Shown here: positions 35,764-42,556 of the stretch, piece after piece
Numbering within the stretch: the first letter of the stretch is position 1
How the letters are laid out: every line of letters begins with the position of its first letter
Source of the DNA: Cytophagaceae bacterium
GTDB lineage: Bacteria; Bacteroidota; Bacteroidia; Cytophagales; Flexibacteraceae
Length of the DNA: 42,556 nt
Direction: 5' to 3'
NCBI GenBank assembly: GCA_947441055.1
Contig: CANETC010000004.1
Location: forward strand, 1-42,556
The notes under the pieces: generated by a model
What the model was told of the DNA's origin: nothing
Databases searched by the model: none
The model's input: the letters and a program-made list of their open reading frames with translations, nothing else
Translations under genes and position numbers: made by a program

Positions 35764-37617
35764 GGTGTGTTGATGATGGGGATAAATCGAATAAATCTGG
35801 CCAGCCGAAAACTGATTCAAATACCCGTTCTATTTTTTCTATTTTCTGTGTCGTCGGTCTTCGCGCAACAGAAGTCAGAAAAGTTAGAATTGGCAGACGA
35901 ATATTTCAAGAGGGAAAATTACGAAAAGGCCCTTGAACTTTATGAAGACTTGAAGGGAAATCCGGCCACAGACAAAAGGCTATTTTCAAATTACCTCACT
36001 TGCCTCGATAAACTCAAACCAACAAAAGCAGAAGCGGCATCAAAAAAATTCCTGAAACGCTATCCGGAAGACATATTCTACTTTTTGAACCACTACAAAC
36101 GAATTCTTGAAATTGAGCATAAGTCAGAGGAAGCAGGAAAATTCGCTGAATCCAAATTGACCCCTTTGTTTTTGAAGTCTTCTCAGGGTGTTACAGATGG
36201 CTTTACATTTTTCGAGGATGCCAAAGACACTGTCAGATCGGAACAGATTCTGGACCAAGGAATCCGAAAGTTTGGTCTGGCTAATTTTTGGGAACTACGA
36301 CTGGAAAAGGATTTGAGGCAAAAGCACTTCAAAGAAGCTGCCGAAATGCTTGTTAAAATTATTGCTGGGAAATTATTGCCGGATTCAGAGCTTGAATCAA
36401 AACTGCAGGAAAAAATAGCCCTTTCAGAATTTTCAAAGCAAATGCAGATTGCCTTGCTTCGACAAATTCAGGCTGAGCCAGGCAATAACTCTTACCCTTC
36501 GTTTTTGGCATGGATTTATATGCAGAAAGGCGATTATGAAGGAGCTCTGAAGCAATACCTCTCTTTGGATTTACTGGACAATAACGGCGGAATCCGTTGT
36601 TTTCAGTTGGCAGAATTCGCTGTTAATTCCGAAGAGGAAAAGGCCGCCATTAAAAGTTATGAGGCCATTATCCGCAATTTCCCAAATTCTCAATACCGGT
36701 TTTTATCTCAGCAAAAGTGTATGCAGCTCCGCGAACAAGGCGTACGAAATACATTCCCTGTGAATAAAAACGATGTTCGGGAATTGATTCACGAATACCA
36801 GGAACTCAGCAACAGCCAATACCTCAATGCATGGGAGCTTACCATGAAGGTTGCCGAATTGTATGGCAAGTATTTAAACAGGCCAGATTCTGCCATACTT
36901 GTGCTTGATGGTAGTATGAAATCCATGCGCTGGCCTCCGGTATTTCTCAATCGGGCAAAGATTTTGCTGGGGGATATGTATTTGCTTCAGGATGAACCAT
37001 GGGAAGCAAGTTTGCTGTACGGACAGGTGGAGAAAGATGAAGCCGAAAGCATTGTGGGCTATGAAGCCAAATTGAAAAATGCGAAGGTCTTTTACTACAA
37101 AGGTGATTTTGAACTGTGCAAGGAACTTTTGGATGTGTTGAAACAGAGTACAAGCCGCGACATCAGCAACGATGCCATAGAACTTGGTTTGCTTATTCAG
37201 GATATCATGGCTGAGGATACAACAGGATTTTTCTTGTCGAAATTTGCCGAGATTGATTTACTGACCTATCAGGGAAATTATCCTGAATCTATTGACAGGA
37301 TTGAAAAAATGGCCTTTACAACTTCCAATCCGGTGGTAATGGAAAAGCTTCGTTTTCGATTGTTCCGGAATTATGAAGCAACCCGGCAATTTGACAAAGC
37401 CCTTGCCGAACTCGAACAGATTTACAAGGTGAAGGCATCAGATTTGTATCTGGATGATGCGCTTTTTTACAGCGGGTTTATTTATGCCGAGCAGAAAAAG
37501 GACAAGGAAAAAGCCATGGAGTTTTTTCTAATGTTGATAAAGGAAAAACCAGGTTCTGTTTATGTGGCCGAGGCCAGAAAACGCCTCAGGCAACTGCGCG
37601 GTGATTTTGCGAATTGA
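35755..37617 (+). CDS. Secreted TPR-repeat protein
   Basis: The 620-residue exported protein has a signal peptide ending SVSSVFAQQ and then many helical pairs with TPR spacing, for example LELADEYFKRENYEKALELYEDL near the start and YNKDKEKAMEFF-like repeats at the end. It probably acts as a periplasmic scaffold or binding protein; no catalytic domain is visible. The track start at 35755 lies in the AT-rich tract. Met8 (35776, MGINRINLASRK) is an equally good start. The last repeats (VAEARKRLRQLRGDF) resemble outer-membrane assembly TPRs of the YbgF/BamD kind, but only weakly. Confidence 0.8.
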   Translation: MIIGVLMMGINRINLASRKLIQIPVLFFLFSVSSVFAQQKSEKLELADEYFKRENYEKALELYEDLKGNPATDKRLFSNYLTCLDKLKPTKAEAASKKFLKRYPEDIFYFLNHYKRILEIEHKSEEAGKFAESKLTPLFLKSSQGVTDGFTFFEDAKDTVRSEQILDQGIRKFGLANFWELRLEKDLRQKHFKEAAEMLVKIIAGKLLPDSELESKLQEKIALSEFSKQMQIALLRQIQAEPGNNSYPSFLAWIYMQKGDYEGALKQYLSLDLLDNNGGIRCFQLAEFAVNSEEEKAAIKSYEAIIRNFPNSQYRFLSQQKCMQLREQGVRNTFPVNKNDVRELIHEYQELSNSQYLNAWELTMKVAELYGKYLNRPDSAILVLDGSMKSMRWPPVFLNRAKILLGDMYLLQDEPWEASLLYGQVEKDEAESIVGYEAKLKNAKVFYYKGDFELCKELLDVLKQSTSRDISNDAIELGLLIQDIMAEDTTGFFLSKFAEIDLLTYQGNYPESIDRIEKMAFTTSNPVVMEKLRFRLFRNYEATRQFDKALAELEQIYKVKASDLYLDDALFYSGFIYAEQKKDKEKAMEFFLMLIKEKPGSVYVAEARKRLRQLRGDFAN

Positions 37618-37700
37618 GTTGTAACTGTTTTTTGGTGGGTGCCGTTTGATGGTATGATGGTTGCCATTTTTTATTGGTTTTTTAGTAATAATATATCCTG

Positions 37701-37716
37701 AAAGTATATACTTTTG
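37701..37716 (+). promoter_or_regulatory. Promoter and palindromic operator of the toxin-antitoxin pair
   Basis: AAAGTATATACTTT (37701-37714) is a perfect 14 bp palindrome. It overlaps the -7 box TACTTTTG (37709-37716), which lies 15 bases before the antitoxin ATG. Antitoxin binding here would block transcription, the usual self-control of such pairs. Confidence 0.6.
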
Positions 37717-37731
37717 TGAAAAACCTGTGCC

Positions 37732-37962
37732 ATGAAAACCCTTTCCCTGAAACTCGACGATGAGATATTTGAAGAAACAGAATCCATCACTTCGGTATTG
37801 AAGCTTCCGCGCAACCGGTACATCAACGATGCGCTTCGGATGTACAACCGCTTCCATAAGCGCCGTCGCCTCAAAGCCCAACTGGAGGCTGAATCTGGTA
37901 TGGTTGCAGCAGAATCCATGGATGTGTTGTATGGGTTCGAAGGCCTTGTTGATGAAGATTAA
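37732..37962 (+). CDS. Antitoxin of a MazEF/PemIK-like pair
   Basis: The 76-residue protein starts MKTLSLKLDDEIFEETESI, a ribbon-helix-helix-like DNA-binding start (strand, then LPRNRYINDALRMYN helix). It continues with a basic linker and an acidic C-terminal tail (SMDVLYGFEGLVDED) of the kind that wraps the toxin. It overlaps the toxin gene by 11 bases. The antitoxin role is inferred from gene order, size and the partner. Confidence 0.8.
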   Translation: MKTLSLKLDDEIFEETESITSVLKLPRNRYINDALRMYNRFHKRRRLKAQLEAESGMVAAESMDVLYGFEGLVDED

Positions 37963-38290
37963 GCAGTTCGATATCTGGCTGGCCAACCTGAATCCGGGAA
38001 AAGGCACTGAACCCGGAAAAACCCGGCCCGTTGTCATCGTGCAGACAGATTTTCTAAACAATACCCATCCCTCAACGATTATTTGTCCGGTAACTTCACA
38101 GGTTCATGAAGAAGCAAAATTGCTGCGAATCCATCTCGTAAAAGAGCAGCTTGACAAAGAATCCGATGTGCTGATAGATCAGATCCGGGCCATCGATAAC
38201 CGCCGGTTGATGCAGAAATTGGGTTCATTGAACAGCACACAAATTCGCAATCTGAAAAGCAGCCTCAGGATTGTGCTGGACCTGGAATAG
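37952..38290 (+). CDS. MazF/PemK-like endoribonuclease toxin
   Basis: The 112-residue toxin should cut RNA at short sequences when not held by its antitoxin. It shows the family pattern FDIWLANLNP...GTEPGKTRPVVIVQ, then TIICPVTSQ and LIDQIRAID. The arginine in KTRPVVIV and the Thr/Ser of CPVTS are the usual catalytic positions. The track ORF from 37829 is too long; the true start is the ATG at 37952 (MKIKQFDIW), inside the antitoxin gene. Confidence 0.9.
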   Translation: MKIKQFDIWLANLNPGKGTEPGKTRPVVIVQTDFLNNTHPSTIICPVTSQVHEEAKLLRIHLVKEQLDKESDVLIDQIRAIDNRRLMQKLGSLNSTQIRNLKSSLRIVLDLE

Positions 38291-38347
38291 CCGTATGCCT
38301 GGCTATCTTACTGGAGAATATTCATCCTTAAGCTTTGCTTCATGCCC

Positions 38348-39109
38348 CTACTTTTTCCCGCGAAGCATTCCTGGTTTGTTTAGCATCAATTCCCGGATAA
38401 CCACACTTGCCATGGTGCAGCCGAATACAGCGGGCATGTAGCTGATGGTGCCAATCAGAGATCTCTTTGGATTTCCTTCCGGAGCCGGAATGATTCGGCT
38501 TTGATCTGCTTTTTCCGGACTCCAAACCACAGTTAAGGCTCGGTTTTTCAAACCCATTTGACTCAAGCGCTTGCGCACATAGGACGCCAGATTGCAGTTG
38601 TAGCTTTTCCACAAACTGCTTACCTGTACTTGGGTTGGATCGATCTTTCCTCCAGCGCCCATGGATGAAACAATTGGGAGTCCGAATTCAAAACATTTTT
38701 TTATTAGGAAAACCTTAGGTGAAAGCGTATCAATGCAATCCACAACATAATCGTATTTTTCTGCAAGAAGGATTTCGTTGGTGCATTCTTCACGCATGTA
38801 AATCGGAAATTCCTTGAGAATAATATCTGGATTGATATCCCGGATTCGCTCGGCCATTACCTCAGATTTTAATTTGTCTTCTGTGCTCACAAGAGCCGGC
38901 GCCTGCCGGTTTCTGTTGCTGGCCTCTACGGTATCAGCATCCACGATGCTCATGCGACCTACGCCCGCTCTGGCGATCATCTCGGCACATATGCCACCTA
39001 CGCCTCCAAGGCCAACCACAAGTACATTGGCTTTCATGAGGCGTTCAATAGGTTCATCTCCAAGCAGGAGACGGGTACGGCCCATCCAAACCGGAATTTC
39101 TTGCTGCAT
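38348..39109 (-). CDS. tcdA: tRNA threonylcarbamoyladenosine dehydratase (ThiF/E1-like)
   Basis: TcdA (CsdL) adenylates and cyclises t6A in tRNA to ct6A, in the E1-like ThiF fold. The protein has the nucleotide site VLVVGLGGVGGICAEMIARAGVG, then IVDADTVEASNRNRQ, YDYVVDCIDTLSPKV and SSMGAGGKIDPTQ. I prefer Met12 (MQQEIPVWMGRTRLLLG, 253 residues, start 39109) to the track start at 39142, because the first 11 residues are atypical and would overlap the preceding gene. It lies 19 bases after the TatD-like gene. Confidence 0.88.
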   Translation of the reverse strand: MQQEIPVWMGRTRLLLGDEPIERLMKANVLVVGLGGVGGICAEMIARAGVGRMSIVDADTVEASNRNRQAPALVSTEDKLKSEVMAERIRDINPDIILKEFPIYMREECTNEILLAEKYDYVVDCIDTLSPKVFLIKKCFEFGLPIVSSMGAGGKIDPTQVQVSSLWKSYNCNLASYVRKRLSQMGLKNRALTVVWSPEKADQSRIIPAPEGNPKRSLIGTISYMPAVFGCTMASVVIRELMLNKPGMLRGKK

Positions 39110-39128
39110 TCTATTTCTAAATTTGGCT

Positions 39129-39797
39129 TCAAAAAAAGGCAAGCGACTTTTCTCCGAAAAACAAATGCCCGTTTTTTTTCATTTGTTCGCAAAGTTCTGC
39201 CAAACCTTTGTTTCTCAATGAGGCTGCTTTTTTGAAAATATCCTCAATTTGAATGGCAGAGGCATCTGTTTCAAGCAATAGCCGATTCGCAGGAATTTTT
39301 TTGAAAACTGTTTCAATTTTATTTTCTGCAAAAAGACTTTTTCCAAAAGAGAAGTAGACCAATTCCAATGGCAAAAACTGCTGAAGAATCTGTTCATTTC
39401 CCCGGAAGTCGTGCAGAAGAATCGGAACTTCCGAACACTTGCAATATGGAAAAATGTCTTGCCAGGCGCGTACACAATGCACAATGATGGGCATTTTGAG
39501 GCGATGGGCCAGTTGAAACTGCATTTCCCAGCACTCCATTTGAATCTGCATCAAAGGTCCGTTTACTCGGTCAAGACCGGCTTCACCCAAGGCGAGTACA
39601 TTGGGCAAGAGAAGTAGTTCCGACAGTTTACTTTCAGAATTTTCCATGCATTCCGAGGAATGCCAGGGGTGGATGCCAACCGAGACCGGGTAAGCCAGTT
39701 CTCTGATGGTATCAGCATTCAGAAAATGGAATGCATTTCTACAAACGATTTCATCCTTTTTCAGGGCTTTTCGGTGACTGTGGGCATTGAGATACAT
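39129..39797 (-). CDS. TatD family hydrolase (short form)
   Basis: This is a metal-dependent hydrolase of the TatD group, possibly a DNase or RNase. Visible ligands: NAHSH at the N-terminus, ALGEAGLD (Glu), IVHC and LHDF (His), and ETDA (Asp). At 222 residues from Met30 (MYLNAHSHRK, start 39797) it is shorter than E. coli TatD (about 260), as in other Bacteroidota. The track start at 39884 is rejected because it lies upstream of the TatD motif and runs into the divergent flippase gene. Confidence 0.85.
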   Translation of the reverse strand: MYLNAHSHRKALKKDEIVCRNAFHFLNADTIRELAYPVSVGIHPWHSSECMENSESKLSELLLLPNVLALGEAGLDRVNGPLMQIQMECWEMQFQLAHRLKMPIIVHCVRAWQDIFPYCKCSEVPILLHDFRGNEQILQQFLPLELVYFSFGKSLFAENKIETVFKKIPANRLLLETDASAIQIEDIFKKAASLRNKGLAELCEQMKKNGHLFFGEKSLAFF

Positions 39798-39844
39798 TTT
39801 CAAATTTTTCCTGTGGGCAATTATGGCCAAAAAGGAGCAAATCC

Positions 39845-41212
39845 TTGTACCTTCGCCGGATATTGGAAAATTCTGTTTTCTCAAGAATTCAAAGGCAACT
39901 GCTTCGAAACCAGCGGTTCATTCTGCACCTTGGCAGTAGTTATGCGCTTTTGGGCGTAAACATGGTTTCCATGTTTCTGCTAACGCCTTCCCTGATTCAA
40001 CATCTGGGAAAGGAGCAATATGGCATCTGGCTCTTGCTTTTTGGCATTACCAATTATTTCAACCTGAGTTCTTTTGGTTTTGGCCAGACTTTTACCCTCG
40101 AGCTGATTAAAAAACAGAATCGGCCAAAAGAGGTCAACCGTCTGATCAATACCCTGTTATTTTCACTTTTTATTTTTGCGGCTGGCACCTTTCCCATTTT
40201 TCTGCTGATTCAGTACAACCTTCAGATTTTCAAAATTTCTGCTCCTTTGCTGCCAGAAGCCTCAAGGAGTTTGTGGTTGATTTATGTGGTTTTCTTCCTC
40301 AATTTTCTAAGTCAGATGCCATTCAATGTGCTTTTCTCCTTGCACAAACTTGGCCTTCGCAATGGAATTGAAATGGGCCGGGTGGTTCTGAATTTTGTTC
40401 TAACCTGGATGATTATTCATCGGGGAGGAGGCATCTTGGAGCTTTCGGCTGCTTCTGTGGTGGTGGCCATTTTTTATGGCATTTCCCTTCTGGTCGCAAG
40501 CCGGACTTTGCTGAAATTTGAATTCAGTATCAGGCATTATTCCGCCAAGTTATTCCGCAAATTCCTTCGGCCCAGTTTGCATTTTTTCCTGCTCGGTCTG
40601 GCCATGCAGATCATTGTTTTTTCTGACAGCATTCTGGTTTCGTCTCTTGAATCGCCGGCTTTGGTTGCCGCATATACCATTGCCTTGCGTCTTCCGGATG
40701 TGAGCATGCGCTTAATTTTCAAAATTGCTGATGTTAAGGTTCCCAAGATTACAATTCTCTACAATTCAGCTTCGTGGAATGGACTTTGGTTGTTGCACAA
40801 CAGGTTGTTTTGGTTAACAGCTGCAGCGGCGGGAGGTGTTTCCATTTTATTGCTTTTGCTTGGTCCACACATCATCCGCCTTTGGATTGGTCCTGATTTT
40901 GAACTTCATTATAGCCTGTTGCTGATTTTCTGTTTGAACATGTTTACGCAATCTGTCCTTCATGTGCCCGGGATATTTATTCAAAGCATGGGGATGCATG
41001 AAAGGGCTTCAATTTTTTCAATGCTTGGTGCTGTGGTTTCAATTGCGGCGGCCTGGTATTTCAGCAAATTATTCGGACTAGAAGGCATCGCTCTCGCATT
41101 GTGTGGTACCCAGTTTCTCGTTGGAATACTGGTAGTACCCCAGTTTTATCGTTTTTTATGGCTTCGCCTGCGAGATCAAAGTTTGGCACTTAATCTTTTC
41201 AGGTTGAAATAA
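39845..41212 (+). CDS. Polysaccharide flippase-like membrane protein (MOP superfamily)
   Basis: This 455-residue multi-span membrane protein has about 12-14 hydrophobic segments, beginning LHLGSSYALLGVNMVSMFLLTPSLIQHLG, and looks like Wzx/MurJ-type lipid-linked oligosaccharide flippases. It should move a lipid-linked sugar across the inner membrane. The track uses a TTG start at 39845, but TACCTTCG inside the first codons (39848-39855) matches a promoter box. The TTG at 39863 is the alternative, which would make the message nearly leaderless. No glycosyltransferases are nearby. Its start is 48 bases from the divergent TatD-like gene. Confidence 0.82.
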   Translation: MYLRRILENSVFSRIQRQLLRNQRFILHLGSSYALLGVNMVSMFLLTPSLIQHLGKEQYGIWLLLFGITNYFNLSSFGFGQTFTLELIKKQNRPKEVNRLINTLLFSLFIFAAGTFPIFLLIQYNLQIFKISAPLLPEASRSLWLIYVVFFLNFLSQMPFNVLFSLHKLGLRNGIEMGRVVLNFVLTWMIIHRGGGILELSAASVVVAIFYGISLLVASRTLLKFEFSIRHYSAKLFRKFLRPSLHFFLLGLAMQIIVFSDSILVSSLESPALVAAYTIALRLPDVSMRLIFKIADVKVPKITILYNSASWNGLWLLHNRLFWLTAAAAGGVSILLLLLGPHIIRLWIGPDFELHYSLLLIFCLNMFTQSVLHVPGIFIQSMGMHERASIFSMLGAVVSIAAAWYFSKLFGLEGIALALCGTQFLVGILVVPQFYRFLWLRLRDQSLALNLFRLK

Positions 41213-41240
41213 AGCTGTTTTCAATACCCAAGCATCTGTG

Positions 41241-41248
41241 TACATTCG
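41241..41248 (+). promoter_or_regulatory. Probable promoter -7 box of the 71-residue gene
   Basis: TACATTCG fits TAnnTTYG, with TTTC 18 bases upstream. It lies 26 bases before the ATG at 41274. Confidence 0.45.
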
Positions 41249-41273
41249 TGCATCTAAAATTTCTTAAGAATTT

Positions 41274-41489
41274 ATGAACCTTACCCCCCAAGCCGCCGAT
41301 TCTTTACGAATTTTGGAGGAAAGGACACCTGGAATATTGCCGGAACACCTGATAGAAACAGCTTTGGCCATTACAGCTGCGCTTTATGAAAAGGCTTCCG
41401 AAGGCGCAAGGGTAAAGCTGGAATATCCTGATGGGAAGATTGAAGAACTTCGCTTTAAGGTAAAAAAGCCTTCAAGGAAAAAAGCCTGA
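41274..41489 (+). CDS. Small hypothetical protein, 71 residues
   Basis: The protein starts MNLTPQAADSLRILEERTPGI and has a helical middle, then a basic tail KKPSRKKA. Its own promoter box, correct spacing and codon pattern like its neighbours suggest a real gene. No transmembrane segment or signal is visible. The basic end could bind nucleic acid. No family is recognised. Confidence 0.6.
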   Translation: MNLTPQAADSLRILEERTPGILPEHLIETALAITAALYEKASEGARVKLEYPDGKIEELRFKVKKPSRKKA

Positions 41490-41524
41490 TAATCAATTTT
41501 AATATTTAAAAAACACGCCATAGA

Positions 41525-42301
41525 ATGCTCTATTACAAGACTTACCCCAAAGAAGATTCTCAGGAGTGGGTAGTCTTTATTCATGGTGCTGGCGGTTCTT
41601 CGTCTATCTGGTTTCGGCAGATAAAAGATTTTTGTCAGCACTTCAATGTGCTTATGGTGGATTTGCGTGGCCATGGGAAATCGGCAGGAAATAAGTCTTA
41701 CAAGCAATACACCTTCAACGAAATATGTACCGACATCCTCGAGGTGATGGACCATGCTCAAATTCGTACAGCGCATTTTGTAGGCATTTCACTCGGAACA
41801 ATTTTAATTCGGAATTTGTGTGAAATGGCACCCGACCGCGTAAAGTCGATGGTTTTGGGCGGCGCAATCATGCGGCTAAACCGAAGGGCCAAAGTGCTCT
41901 CTGCTTTTGGCGACTGGTTTAAAACCCTCATGCCATACCTTTGGCTTTACAAGCTTTTTGCCTGGATCATAATGCCGAGAGAGCGACACAAGGAAAGTCG
42001 CTTGCTCTTTGTGAACGAAGCCCGAAAACTATGTCAGAGAGAGTTTATCTATTGGTATCGTCTGATTTATGAAGTAAATCCCCTTCTGAAATACTTCACA
42101 GAAAATCCGGCCGCTGTTCCAACGCTTTATCTCATGGTAGAAGAAGATCATATGTTTCTTCCCTTTATCCGAAAGCTGGTGGTGGCGCAGCCGAATACCC
42201 GCCTGTGTGTAATCGCAGGTTCCGGCCATGTGTGTAATGTGGAAAAGCCGGATGAATTTAATTCTGAATCAATCGGCTTTATTTCCCGGGCTTGCGCTTA
42301 G
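41525..42301 (+). CDS. Alpha/beta hydrolase
   Basis: The 258-residue alpha/beta hydrolase has the oxyanion loop FIHGAGGSSSIW, VDLRGHGKS, the nucleophile elbow GISLGT (catalytic Ser), a late acid in VEEDHMF and the histidine in GSGHVCNVEKPDEF. It resembles esterases, thioesterases and haloperoxidase-like enzymes; the substrate is unknown. Its end overlaps the convergent RNA helicase gene by 23 bases. Confidence 0.9.
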   Translation: MLYYKTYPKEDSQEWVVFIHGAGGSSSIWFRQIKDFCQHFNVLMVDLRGHGKSAGNKSYKQYTFNEICTDILEVMDHAQIRTAHFVGISLGTILIRNLCEMAPDRVKSMVLGGAIMRLNRRAKVLSAFGDWFKTLMPYLWLYKLFAWIIMPRERHKESRLLFVNEARKLCQREFIYWYRLIYEVNPLLKYFTENPAAVPTLYLMVEEDHMFLPFIRKLVVAQPNTRLCVIAGSGHVCNVEKPDEFNSESIGFISRACA

Positions 42302-42556
42302 CCCAGCCAGATTTTCCCGGAGCAGCTTTTGGGCTGCTGTTTGTTTTCCTGGAAGGCTTTCTTTTATCAGATTTTCTTGCAGCCAAAACGCCCTTTTTTT
42401 CGTGGAATGCACCCTTGAAATCCGGGTCGGCTTTTTTCCTTTGGTTGTCCAGTTTGCGCAGCATTTCCTGCTGTTCCTCAAAGGATGTATTTTCCGAAAT
42501 CAGATTTTTTGGAACTGTGATAACCGGAATTTTCCTCCTGATTAATTTCTCAACCC
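42279..42556 (-). CDS. DEAD-box RNA helicase, C-terminal tail (rest outside window)
   Basis: The minus-strand frame stays open to the window edge; the track ATG at 42464 is internal. The visible residues run VEKLIRRKIPVITVPKN..., which is the end of the helicase core of RhlE-like DEAD-box proteins (IEKLIGKKIP pattern). After that comes a highly basic tail rich in Lys, Arg, Ser and Pro that ends GWAKRKPGK and likely binds RNA. The family is inferred from about 20 residues only. Confidence 0.65.
   Translation of the reverse strand, partial: VEKLIRRKIPVITVPKNLISENTSFEEQQEMLRKLDNQRKKADPDFKGAFHEKKGVLAARKSDKRKPSRKTNSSPKAAPGKSGWAKRKPGK

Noticed and set aside
37829-37951. N-terminal extension of the MazF-like toxin
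   Set aside because: This part is the antitoxin gene read in another frame, and the MazF motif begins at the ATG at 37952.
42269-42481. 70-residue minus-strand ORF at the window end
   Set aside because: It is a shadow of the adjacent frame, which stays open to the edge and matches a DEAD-box helicase end.

Overview
The window looks like ordinary chromosomal DNA of a member of the Bacteroidota. Evidence: Bacteroidota-type promoters (TTTG/TTG, about 19 bases, then TAnnTTTG or TAnnTTCG), an Ig-like lipoprotein whose mature N-terminus has the phylum's Cys...GGPKD pattern, an IGHMBP2-like helicase, and dispersed intergenic repeats of a Bacteroidota style. No ribosomal RNA, phage, CRISPR array or intact transposase was seen. 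Genus and species cannot be named from the sequence alone.

Layout. 1-1.2 kb: the 3' part of purH. 1.2-1.6 kb: a tandem repeat cluster. 1.6-6.4 kb (minus): an apparent operon for class 1A dihydroorotate dehydrogenase, a fused OPRT-ODC (UMP synthase), purA and purM. 6.6-8.9 kb (minus): two Fic proteins, each with a C-terminal winged-helix-like end and a palindrome at its start. 9.0 kb: tRNA-Lys. 9.2-11.9 kb (plus): a TPR/SH3 membrane protein and an SF1 helicase. 11.9-15.3 kb (minus): a class II aminoacyl-tRNA-synthetase-like protein without an anticodon-binding domain, then a metal amidohydrolase plus argH behind an attenuator-like leader. 15.7-20.7 kb (minus): the tight purK-purC-purS-purQ-purL operon. 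20.7-21.6 kb: a gene-free stretch rich in inverted repeats. 21.6-25.8 kb: tag, a fatty acid desaturase, an FAD oxidoreductase and an M20 peptidase. 26.0-34.1 kb (plus): smc, mnmG, a methyltransferase, a 59-residue membrane protein missed by the ORF track, and an Ig-like lipoprotein. 34.0-35.4 kb (minus): fumC. 35.4-35.75 kb: a DnaA-box cluster. 35.75-42.6 kb: a TPR protein, a MazEF-like toxin-antitoxin pair, tcdA, a TatD-like hydrolase, a flippase, a small protein, an alpha/beta hydrolase and the C-terminal tail of an RNA helicase.

How the parts fit. Eight genes make purines and two make UMP, so the left half is largely nucleotide synthesis. The right half looks origin-proximal. There are six DnaA boxes (three perfect) next to an AT-rich tract. 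Two copies of one 14-mer parS-like site, in opposite orientation, lie in and just after smc, the gene whose product ParB loads at parS. Most genes left of the boxes are on the minus strand and most to the right are on the plus strand, as expected if replication starts there, although the smc-mnmG-lipoprotein block is an exception. The most unusual items are this origin/parS arrangement, the eukaryote-like pyrimidine pair, the Fic genes with candidate operators, and the truncated synthetase paralogue.
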